Positions 57,031-64,000 of a DNA stretch of 64,000 nt are shown piece by piece; within the stretch, counting starts at the first letter, position 1, and every line of letters begins with the position of its first letter. Where the stretch lies: assembly GCF_002874535.1 (NCBI RefSeq), contig NZ_CP025025.1, forward strand, positions 4,521,353 to 4,585,352, read 5' to 3'. A program made the position numbers and the translations under genes. This DNA is from Mesobacillus jeotgali. GTDB lineage: Bacteria > Bacillota > Bacilli > Bacillales > Cytobacillaceae. The notes below the pieces were generated by a model. It saw only the letters and a list, made by a program, of their open reading frames with translations. It searched no databases and was not told where the DNA came from.

Positions 57031-57337
57031 CTAAAAACTTAATTGTAATCAATCTGGTTTCACAAGATTTATTTGCACTTTCCCTCGTAAGAGCCCCTGC
57101 GCCTATTTGGGCTGCGGAAGTAGTTTTGCAGGAAAACAGCCTTTCTAAAAAATAGTTGGAATTGCGGCTTATGGTTATGAACATAATTTAATTGAAGAAT
57201 TAAAAATTTTGGATTCATGACCTCAAATGAACCTTGTAGAAAAAATTACATAGGTACATCAGTCGCTATCATTTCTTTTATTACTTGTTAGGCTTTATTA
57301 TAAAGATAATAACTTTTTTTATTGAGAGGCTAAGAAA
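57031..57337 (+). other. Intergenic region between clpC and radA
   Basis: No gene is seen. Just before the radA ribosome site is a pure A/T hairpin, TTATTAT-AAAG-ATAATAA (57295-57312), followed by CTTTTTTTATT. It could act as a weak terminator or block the leader. Confidence 0.4.
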
Positions 57338-58717
57338 ATGGCAAAAAGAAAAACGAAATTCATGTGCCAGGAATGTGGCTATGAATCTCCGAAATGGATG
57401 GGGAAATGTCCGGGTTGCGGGCAATGGAATAAGATGGTCGAGGAAGTGGAAAGCACTGGCTCGACAAGAAGAGGAGCTTTTGCCAATACAGGGAATACGG
57501 GTGTTACCGCAAAGGCCACTCCGATCACGAGTATTGAAACAGTCAGCGAGCCACGGATTACGACAGATTTAAACGAGTTGAACCGCGTACTTGGCGGCGG
57601 TGTTGTCAGGGGGTCGCTTGTGTTGATTGGCGGGGACCCTGGTATTGGTAAATCGACACTATTGCTTCAGGTATCTTATCAGTTGGCCAAAAAGGCACAT
57701 TCAGTCCTATATATTTCTGGTGAGGAGTCGATGAGGCAAACGAAGCTGCGAGCAGATCGCCTTGGAGTCACATCGGATAACCTGCTTGTTTATTCGGAAA
57801 CAAATCTACAAGAAATCAGCCTGACAATTGAAAATACAAACCCGGATTTTGTCATAGTGGACTCAATCCAAACCATATTCCATCCGGAAGTGACCTCTGC
57901 CCCGGGGAGTGTGTCACAGGTAAGGGAATGTACAGCTGAGTTAATGAGGATAGGGAAAACAAAAGGAATCGCGATTTTTATCGTTGGCCATGTCACAAAG
58001 GAAGGTTCTATCGCCGGACCAAGACTGCTGGAGCATATGGTGGATACAGTTCTATATTTTGAAGGGGAAAGGCACCATACGTACAGAATCCTCCGGGCTG
58101 TCAAAAACCGTTTCGGTTCCACGAATGAAATGGGTATTTTCGAGATGAAGGAAATGGGTCTTGAAGAAGTGGCAAATCCCTCGGAAATTTTTTTAGAGGA
58201 AAGATCCCAGGGTGCTTCAGGATCAACGGTTGTAGCCTCGATGGAAGGAACGAGGCCAGTATTGGTTGAAATCCAGGCATTGATTTCGCCAACAAGCTTC
58301 GGGAATCCAAGGCGGATGGCTACCGGAATTGACCATAACCGCGTTTCGCTTTTGATGGCGGTGCTGGAGAAGCGCGTCGGGTTGCTGCTGGCTAACCAGG
58401 ATGCTTATTTGAAGGTCGCCGGCGGAGTGAAGCTGGATGAACCGGCTATCGACCTTGCAGTGGCTGTCAGCATTGCTTCAAGCTTCAGGGATAAACCGAC
58501 CCGCGCTACTGATTGTATCATTGGCGAGGTGGGTCTGACTGGGGAAGTAAGGAGAGTCTCGAGGATTGAACAGCGCGTCCAGGAAGCGGCGAAGCTTGGC
58601 TTTGAAAGAATTATTTTACCGGAGAACAATCTTGGCGGATGGACTCCTCCACGGGGGGTTGAGCTTATCGGGGTATCATCTGTCAGCCATGCATTAAAAG
58701 TCACCTTGGGAGGTTGA
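57338..58717 (+). CDS. radA: DNA repair protein RadA (Sms), branch-migration helicase
   Basis: RadA is a RecA-like hexameric helicase that extends strand exchange in recombinational repair and transformation. The 459-residue protein has an N-terminal zinc finger (CQECGYES and CPGCGQW, Cys10 to Cys30 region). A RecA-type core with Walker [12 protein letters not shown] (near 93) and the KNRFGS motif (near 254) follows, then a C-terminal Lon-like domain. ATG 57338 follows GAGAGG. disA begins 4 bp after its stop codon, and the two are a conserved pair. Confidence 0.97.
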   Translation: MAKRKTKFMCQECGYESPKWMGKCPGCGQWNKMVEEVESTGSTRRGAFANTGNTGVTAKATPITSIETVSEPRITTDLNELNRVLGGGVVRGSLVLIGGDPGIGKSTLLLQVSYQLAKKAHSVLYISGEESMRQTKLRADRLGVTSDNLLVYSETNLQEISLTIENTNPDFVIVDSIQTIFHPEVTSAPGSVSQVRECTAELMRIGKTKGIAIFIVGHVTKEGSIAGPRLLEHMVDTVLYFEGERHHTYRILRAVKNRFGSTNEMGIFEMKEMGLEEVANPSEIFLEERSQGASGSTVVASMEGTRPVLVEIQALISPTSFGNPRRMATGIDHNRVSLLMAVLEKRVGLLLANQDAYLKVAGGVKLDEPAIDLAVAVSIASSFRDKPTRATDCIIGEVGLTGEVRRVSRIEQRVQEAAKLGFERIILPENNLGGWTPPRGVELIGVSSVSHALKVTLGG

Positions 58718-58721
58718 TGGA

Positions 58722-59795
58722 TTGGAACACAAAGAGCTTGAAGATAAAGGGTTAGGTGAAATCCTTCAATTTATCGCTCCAGGTACGCCTCTAAGGGATG
58801 GAATCGATAATGTGCTCCGGGCCAAGACAGGTGGATTGATTGTGTTTGGATACAATGAGAAAGTGAAAAACCTGGTCGACGGCGGTTTTGAGATCAACTG
58901 CAGGTTCAGCCCCAGCTATCTCTATGAACTGGCGAAGATGGATGGCGCAATCATCCTGAATGAGACGGGAAGCAAAATCTTATTCGCCAACGCCCAGTTA
59001 GCTCCTGATACAGGAGTGCCCTCTACTGAGACAGGGATGAGACACAGGACGGCGGAACGTGTAGCGAGGCAGACAAAGGCACTCGTCATCGCCATTTCCC
59101 AGCGAAGGAATGTCATTACCCTGTACCAGGGGCACCTGCGCTATGCCTTGAAGGAAATCGGTGTCATCCTGACGAAGGCGAACCAGGCAATCCAGACGCT
59201 GGAAAAGTATAAGGTCGTCCTGGAACAAAGTATTACCAATCTGGGAATCCTCGAATTTGAGGATCTTGTTACCTATAATGATTTGCTTCAGGTTATCCAT
59301 CGTTTTGAAATGGTACTAAGGATCAAGACAGAGCTTTTGACTTATTTGAGCGAGCTCGGACTCGAAGGGCGGCTGATCCGCCTGCAAATGCAGGAGCTTT
59401 TATCTGAAATGGAAAGAGAAGCTGTGCTTGTCATCAAAGATTATTCAGCAGACCCAGAAGTGAAAGCCGAAGAAGTGATGGCTCGTTTCCAGGAGCTTTC
59501 TAAGGCCAGAGTCATCGAGGATTCTACCATCCTTAAGCTTCTCGGGCATCAGGGATATGTGCATATGGATGAATTCATCTGTCCTCGAGGATATCGAATG
59601 CTGAATAAAATCCCGCGACTGCCGATGATCATTACCGAGAACTTGATTAAACGTTTCAGTAAATTCACAAATATGATTGCAGCTTCCGTTGAGGAACTGG
59701 ATGATGTAGAGGGCATTGGAGAAGTTAGAGCCCGGAAAATTAAAGAGGGCTTTAAGCTAATCAGGGACCAGCTGATGGCGGACCGCCAAATGTAA
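58722..59795 (+). CDS. disA: DNA-integrity scanning diadenylate cyclase DisA
   Basis: DisA makes cyclic di-AMP from ATP while scanning DNA and stops at branched structures, delaying sporulation. The 357-residue protein has the DAC domain (about 10-145) with DGAIIL near 73 and the RHRTAER motif near 107. A helical spine and a C-terminal helix-hairpin-helix DNA-binding domain (about 290-357, [12 protein letters not shown]) follow. The start is TTG 58722, with GGGAGG 8 bp upstream. A hairpin overlaps its stop codon. Confidence 0.96.
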   Translation: MEHKELEDKGLGEILQFIAPGTPLRDGIDNVLRAKTGGLIVFGYNEKVKNLVDGGFEINCRFSPSYLYELAKMDGAIILNETGSKILFANAQLAPDTGVPSTETGMRHRTAERVARQTKALVIAISQRRNVITLYQGHLRYALKEIGVILTKANQAIQTLEKYKVVLEQSITNLGILEFEDLVTYNDLLQVIHRFEMVLRIKTELLTYLSELGLEGRLIRLQMQELLSEMEREAVLVIKDYSADPEVKAEEVMARFQELSKARVIEDSTILKLLGHQGYVHMDEFICPRGYRMLNKIPRLPMIITENLIKRFSKFTNMIAASVEELDDVEGIGEVRARKIKEGFKLIRDQLMADRQM

Positions 59796-59820
59796 TCCCA
59801 AACATTGGCGGCCTGCTTTT
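59783..59820 (+). terminator. Terminator at the end of disA
   Basis: CCGCCAAATGT pairs with ACATTGGCGG around AATCCCAA, followed by CCTGCTTTTAATT. The left arm lies in the last codons of disA. A second hairpin, CACCGG with CCGGTG, follows at 59826-59843. Nothing else is seen up to 60020. Confidence 0.7.
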
Positions 59821-60045
59821 AATTGACACCGGCATGCCCCGGTGCTACCTTAAAGATGAGATTTACTCCTATAGAGATAATGGCAACCTTGCTGTAATTT
59901 TGTCATTTTAATTGTACAAATTACGTAACCTTTGCCAGGGTAAATTCGTATAATCATTTGGGTGTTTATTTTTAAAGAAAATGTTTTCATTACTAGGGTT
60001 TCAAAATTTGGAAGTTGTTTATAATGAGTAAAAGGAGGTGAAAGG

Positions 60046-61137
60046 ATGTTAAGACGTATCATTCAAGCCTGCTTCCTGATCATTGGGGGAACGCTTGGTA
60101 TATTCTTAATTCCTGATTTATTATCATTAATGAACGCGGGAGACATGACTCTCATCAATAATCCTTATGTTACTGCTGTTTTGGGCGCACTTATTTTTTA
60201 TCTTCTTACTTTTTGGGCCGTAGATCCTGTGACCAATTTTGTGAAGTGGGCTGAAGAGTCGCTGATCAAGGCGCCGATTACGGATGTCCTCTTTGGCAGT
60301 GTCGGTCTTTTCTTTGGTTTGCTGGTGGCATTTTTAGTAGGATTTGCCCTAAATGCAATCCAGGTGCCTGTTGTGAATACAGTTGCACCGACTCTCCTGA
60401 CACTATTATTTGGGTATCTTGGATTCCAGGTCGGTTTCAAAAAACGTGATGAGCTGCTTGGTTTATTTTCAAGGTCGAAGAAAAAGGGAACTGAAGAAGA
60501 GACGGAAAAAGAAAGTCGTGCAAGAGAGTGGAAGATACTCGATACAAGTGTGATTATTGATGGCAGGGTTGCTGATATCTGCCAGACTGGATTCCTTGAA
60601 GGCACTATCGTAATTCCGCAGTTTGTCCTCGAAGAATTACAGCATATCGCTGATTCATCTGACGTATTGAAGCGCAATCGCGGACGACGCGGATTGGACA
60701 TCCTTAACCGTATTCAAAAGGAGCTTAAGATTAAGGTAGAGATTTATGAAGGTGATTTTGATGACATCCAGGAAGTCGACAGCAAGCTTGTAAAGCTGGC
60801 AAAGCTGACAAATGGGGTTGTCGTCACGAATGATTTCAACCTGAACAAAGTATGTGAATTGCAGAAGGTTGCCGTGCTGAATATCAATGACCTCGCAAAT
60901 GCGGTTAAACCAGTTGTCCTTCCTGGAGAAGAATTGAGCATCCAGGTAATCAAGGATGGCAAGGAACATAATCAGGGCATTGCATACCTGGATGACGGCA
61001 CGATGATCGTCGTTGAAGAAGGCCGCGACTATATCGGAAAGCGAATTGATGTGCTTGTGACAAGTGTGTTGCAAACATCAGCTGGCAGGATGATTTTCGC
61101 AAAGCCGAAACAGTTGGAAAAAAGCATAATCAGTTGA
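60046..61137 (+). CDS. yacL: Membrane PIN-TRAM domain protein YacL
   Basis: The 363-residue protein has four membrane segments (about 4-24, 42-62, 80-103 and 108-130). A PIN nuclease-like domain (about 165-290, opening [15 protein letters not shown]) has conserved acidic residues. A C-terminal TRAM domain (about 300-358) likely binds RNA. Its exact role is unknown; a membrane-bound RNase function is inferred from the domains. AAGGAGGTGA is a full-consensus ribosome site 7 bp before ATG 60046. Between disA and ispD it keeps the Bacillus gene order. Confidence 0.9.
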   Translation: MLRRIIQACFLIIGGTLGIFLIPDLLSLMNAGDMTLINNPYVTAVLGALIFYLLTFWAVDPVTNFVKWAEESLIKAPITDVLFGSVGLFFGLLVAFLVGFALNAIQVPVVNTVAPTLLTLLFGYLGFQVGFKKRDELLGLFSRSKKKGTEEETEKESRAREWKILDTSVIIDGRVADICQTGFLEGTIVIPQFVLEELQHIADSSDVLKRNRGRRGLDILNRIQKELKIKVEIYEGDFDDIQEVDSKLVKLAKLTNGVVVTNDFNLNKVCELQKVAVLNINDLANAVKPVVLPGEELSIQVIKDGKEHNQGIAYLDDGTMIVVEEGRDYIGKRIDVLVTSVLQTSAGRMIFAKPKQLEKSIIS

Positions 61138-61164
61138 TCCATCCCGGATGGACCAAGCCTATAT

Positions 61165-61228
61165 GGGCAGTTGATTCCCGCTTCCTTCATGGATTCCCTG
61201 AAGGCGTGAAGCAGGGCCTCGACTGCCC
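61165..61228 (+). other. Large stem-loop between yacL and ispD
   Basis: GGGCAGTTGA pairs with TCGACTGCCC. Inside it CCCGCTTC pairs with GAAGCAGGG (one bulged A), and CCTTCA with TGAAGG closes the top. Over 64 nt nearly everything pairs. The T tail is poor, so it may be a terminator, an RNA-stabilising 3' structure of yacL or a leader of ispD. Confidence 0.65.
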
Positions 61229-61304
61229 GTTTATATGTGTTTATTTTGAGAGTTTTTTACAATGAATGTTAAAACGAGCAGAAAAATTGATAGGAGTTTT
61301 CATT

Positions 61305-62000
61305 ATGCCTTATCAGGTCATTATTCCGGCTGCGGGTCAGGGAAAGAGAATGGGAGCAGGAAAAAACAAGTTGCTGCTCACTTTGGAAGGTGTCCCGATC
61401 TTGATTCATACACTTAGGGTGTTTGAAGAAGATGCTGAATGCAAAGGCATCATTCTCGCCATTAACCCGAGTGATGAGCAACAGTTTAAGTCTTTATTGA
61501 AAGAATATGATATACATAAAGTATCTTCGCTTGTCAATGGCGGCAAGGAGCGCCAGGACAGTGTTTATAACGGGCTGACGGCAGTACATTCACAGGATGG
61601 GATCGTGCTGGTCCATGATGCTGCCCGTCCATTCATCAGAATAGAAACCATCCACAATCTCGTGGAGGCCGCTAGCAAGGATGGCGGGGCAATCGTGGCT
61701 GTTCCTGTTAAAGATACAATCAAGAAAGCGGCGAACAGCATGGTAGCCGAAACAGTTGAGCGGTCAAGCTTGTGGGCAGTACAGACTCCTCAGGCTTTCC
61801 GCGCTTCCGTATTGCTTGAGGCGCATAACAAGGCAGTGACGGAGCAGTTCATTGGTACAGATGAATCAAGCCTTGTCGAACGGATCCCACATCGTGTCAG
61901 CATCATTGAAGGGGACTATGATAATATTAAGCTGACAACACCAGAAGATTTATATTTTGCCGAAGCGATTCTGCGCAAGCGGAAGGAATCCGGTGTTTGA
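61305..62000 (+). CDS. ispD: 2-C-methyl-D-erythritol 4-phosphate cytidylyltransferase
   Basis: IspD couples CTP to methylerythritol phosphate in the third step of the non-mevalonate pathway. The 231-residue protein has the nucleotidyltransferase loop IPAAGQGKRMGAGKNK near 6-21 and the signature VLVHDAARPFI near 101-111. ATG 61305 is 8 bp after ATAGGAG; a frame start at 61266 lacks a ribosome site. ispF follows 43 bp later. Confidence 0.96.
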   Translation: MPYQVIIPAAGQGKRMGAGKNKLLLTLEGVPILIHTLRVFEEDAECKGIILAINPSDEQQFKSLLKEYDIHKVSSLVNGGKERQDSVYNGLTAVHSQDGIVLVHDAARPFIRIETIHNLVEAASKDGGAIVAVPVKDTIKKAANSMVAETVERSSLWAVQTPQAFRASVLLEAHNKAVTEQFIGTDESSLVERIPHRVSIIEGDYDNIKLTTPEDLYFAEAILRKRKESGV

Positions 62001-62043
62001 TAGAGTATATAAACCCAGCATATTTTAAAAGGAGTAATTCATT

Positions 62044-62526
62044 ATGTTTCGTATTGGACAAGGTTTCGATGTACATCAATTGACGGAAGGCAGGCCGCTG
62101 ATCATTGGCGGAATCACGATTCCATATGAAAAGGGGCTTCTTGGCCACTCGGATGCCGATGTGCTTTTACATACGGTAGCAGATGCATGCCTGGGGGCAA
62201 TCGGAGAAGGAGACATCGGCAGACATTTCCCGGACACTGACCCTGAGTTCAAGGACGCTGATTCAGCTAAATTGCTTGAACATGTATGGAAGATTGTGAA
62301 GGGAAAAGGATACGAGCTTGTGAACATAGACTGCACAATTATCGCACAGCAGCCTAAGATGGCACCGCATATCGAAGCGATGCGTGAAAGGATTGCAGGC
62401 TTATTGGAAGGCACCCATGACCAGGTGAACGTCAAGGCGACGACAACAGAAAAGCTCGGTTTCCCGGGGCGGGGAGAAGGTATCGCTTCCCAGGCGACCG
62501 TGTTGCTGAAGCAGACTGAGAAATAA
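62044..62526 (+). CDS. ispF: 2-C-methyl-D-erythritol 2,4-cyclodiphosphate synthase
   Basis: IspF cyclises CDP-methylerythritol phosphate, the product of IspE, to the cyclodiphosphate. The 160-residue protein begins [13 protein letters not shown], with metal ligands Asp9 and His11. A further ligand histidine lies in [10 protein letters not shown] and the CMP-binding loop in [23 protein letters not shown] precedes ATG 62044. The genome region therefore codes for three of the pathway's enzymes. Confidence 0.97.
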   Translation: MFRIGQGFDVHQLTEGRPLIIGGITIPYEKGLLGHSDADVLLHTVADACLGAIGEGDIGRHFPDTDPEFKDADSAKLLEHVWKIVKGKGYELVNIDCTIIAQQPKMAPHIEAMRERIAGLLEGTHDQVNVKATTTEKLGFPGRGEGIASQATVLLKQTEK

Positions 62527-62559
62527 ATTCGGTGCCACTTCCGCTTTATATATCGATAG

Positions 62560-62568
62560 TGATACAAT
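62560..62568 (+). promoter_or_regulatory. Possible extended -10 promoter of gltX
   Basis: TGATACAAT fits an extended -10 element 32 bp before gltX; there is no clear -35 hexamer. Confidence 0.4.
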
Positions 62569-62599
62569 AATGGACAGCTATATTAGAGGAGGATTCACT

Positions 62600-64000
62600 A
62601 TGTCATCAGATATCCGGGTGCGTTATGCGCCGAGTCCGACTGGACATTTACATATCGGGAATGCCCGTACAGCACTATTCAATTATCTATTCGCACGGAA
62701 CAGGGGCGGAAAGTTCATTATCCGCATTGAGGATACAGATAAAAAGCGCAATATCGAAGGCGGAGAGCAAAGCCAGTTGAAGTACCTTCAGTGGCTTGGA
62801 ATCAACTGGGATGAGAGTGTCGATGTTGGCGGCGATTATGGACCGTATCGCCAATCAGAACGAAATCACATTTATGAAAAGTACAATCAGGAGCTTTTGG
62901 AAAAAGGTTTTGCCTATAAGTGTTATTGCACGGAGGAAGAGCTGGAAGCTGAGCGCGAGGAGCAGTCTGCACGCAATGAGACTCCTCATTATTCAGGACG
63001 CTGCCGCAACCTTACAGCCGAACAGAAGGAACAGTTTGAAAGAGAAGGACGCCAGCCGAGCCTTCGTTTCAAGGTGCCTGCAGGCAAGATTCTTAAGTTC
63101 GATGATATGGTAAAAGGTGATGTTAGTTTTGAGTCGGACGGGATGGGTGACTATGTCATTGTCAAGAAAGATGGCACACCTACTTATAACTATGCGGTTG
63201 TTATCGACGATCATTTGATGAAGATTTCCCACGTTCTTCGCGGGGATGACCATATTTCCAATACACCGAAGCAGCTTGTGATTTATGAAGCATTTGGCTG
63301 GGAGCCGCCGGTATTTGGCCACATGACATTGATCGTCAACGAAAGCCGCAAGAAGCTGAGCAAGCGGGACGAATCGATCATCCAGTTTATTGAGCAGTAT
63401 GAGGAGCTTGGCTATCTGCCAGAAGCATTGTTCAACTTCATCACGCTTCTTGGATGGTCTCCATCAGGTGAAGAAGAGATTTACTCTCAGGATGAATTCA
63501 TCGAGATTTTTGATCCAGCAAGACTTTCAAAATCGCCTGCGCTTTTCGATCAGCAGAAGCTTGCCTGGATGAACAACCAATATATGAAAAAAGCTGATCT
63601 GGACCGTGTTGTCGAGCTGGCACTGCCGCATCTTGTCAAGGCTGGAAAAGTCAGCGAGAACCGTTCAGAGGAAGAGGATGCCTGGGTTCGCGGCCTCATC
63701 TCCCTGTATCATGATAAAATGAGCTTCGGAGCGGAAATCGTCGAGATGTCTGATTTATTTTTCCGTGATGAGGTAAACTATGATGAAGAAGCAAAAGAGG
63801 TCCTTGCAGGCGAGCAGGTTCCAGAAGTGCTGAACGCATTCCTTGCGGAGATCAACAAGCTGGAAGAATTCAAGGCGGATGCAATCAAGGCAGCAGTCAA
63901 GGCAGTCCAAAAAGGAACTGGCCATAAAGGGCAAAAGCTGTTCATGCCGGTCCGTGCGGCAGCCACAGGGCAAACACATGGACCAGACCTGATGCTTGCA
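62600..64000 (+). CDS. gltX: Glutamyl-tRNA synthetase (3' end outside the window)
   Basis: GltX charges tRNA-Glu and, in Bacillus, also tRNA-Gln for later amidation. The frame is open for 467 codons to the window edge, and the family usually has about 485, so little is missing. The class I signature HIGN is at about 19-22 in [19 protein letters not shown] pair appears near 108-110, and the KLSKR loop near 253 completes the active site. GAGGAGG precedes ATG 62600. Confidence 0.96.
   Translation, partial: MSSDIRVRYAPSPTGHLHIGNARTALFNYLFARNRGGKFIIRIEDTDKKRNIEGGEQSQLKYLQWLGINWDESVDVGGDYGPYRQSERNHIYEKYNQELLEKGFAYKCYCTEEELEAEREEQSARNETPHYSGRCRNLTAEQKEQFEREGRQPSLRFKVPAGKILKFDDMVKGDVSFESDGMGDYVIVKKDGTPTYNYAVVIDDHLMKISHVLRGDDHISNTPKQLVIYEAFGWEPPVFGHMTLIVNESRKKLSKRDESIIQFIEQYEELGYLPEALFNFITLLGWSPSGEEEIYSQDEFIEIFDPARLSKSPALFDQQKLAWMNNQYMKKADLDRVVELALPHLVKAGKVSENRSEEEDAWVRGLISLYHDKMSFGAEIVEMSDLFFRDEVNYDEEAKEVLAGEQVPEVLNAFLAEINKLEEFKADAIKAAVKAVQKGTGHKGQKLFMPVRAAATGQTHGPDLMLA

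Noticed and set aside
62527-62599. T-box leader before gltX
   Set aside because: The gap is only 73 bp, too short for a T-box. None was seen before lysS or cysK either.

Overview
The window is an origin-proximal stretch of a Bacillaceae (Firmicutes) chromosome. Gene order follows the Bacillus subtilis purR to gltX interval almost gene for gene. The 16S genes, the Bacillus-type rrn-trn-rrn arrangement, the sporulation genes (spoVG, fin, spoVT, yabP, yabQ, spoIIE, yabS, yabT) and strong GGAGG ribosome sites all agree. The 16S looks like a Bacillus or Mesobacillus type organism, but I cannot fix the species. Every protein gene is on the + strand; the only minus-strand genes I support are two tRNAs.

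Layout. 1-18.5 kb: ispE, purR-ridA, spoVG, glmU-prs, ctc, pth, fin, mfd, spoVT, yabM-yabN-rqcP-yabP-yabQ-divIC, yabR. 19.0-19.2 kb: tRNA-Glu and tRNA-Met, reversed. 19.4-39.5 kb: spoIIE, yabS-yabT, tilS-hprT-ftsH, coaX-hslO-yacD, cysK, the pab/fol operon (pabB to dusB) and lysS. 39.7-51.0 kb: two nearly identical rRNA operons joined by a Val-Thr-Lys-Leu-Gly-Leu-Arg-Pro-Ala tRNA cluster. 51.0-64.0 kb: a lineage-specific segment with a small membrane protein, then ctsR-mcsA-mcsB-clpC-radA-disA-yacL-ispD-ispF and the 5' part of gltX, which runs off the end.

The genes cover nucleotide and PRPP supply (prs, purR, hprT), folate synthesis (pabABC, folP, folB, folK), isoprenoid synthesis (ispE, ispD, ispF), cell wall precursors and division (glmU, yabM, divIC), translation (pth, tilS, lysS, gltX, dusB, rRNA, tRNA), stress proteostasis (ctsR-mcsA-mcsB-clpC, ftsH, hslO, ctc), DNA repair and signalling (mfd, radA, disA) and sporulation. 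Several classical control sites are readable: a PurBox pair at purR, a sigma-H promoter at spoVG, sigma-B promoters at ctc and ctsR, a 21-bp-spaced Spo0A-type promoter at spoIIE, and a CtsR operator.

The unexpected content lies between genes. Four separate intergenic arrays (2.3, 5.8, 18.6 and 51.1 kb) have unlike primary sequences but the same repeat period of exactly 52 bp. In three of them each unit carries a dyad of similar geometry, and two share a sequence core. A second family of dispersed stem-loop repeats lies at 1, 3.2 and 12.7-13.0 kb. The tRNA cluster holds a duplicated 5' piece of tRNA-Thr and a set of covarying spacer hairpins. YabS appears to be a circularly permuted VWA domain. 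The 52-bp arrays are the best candidate here for an undescribed system.
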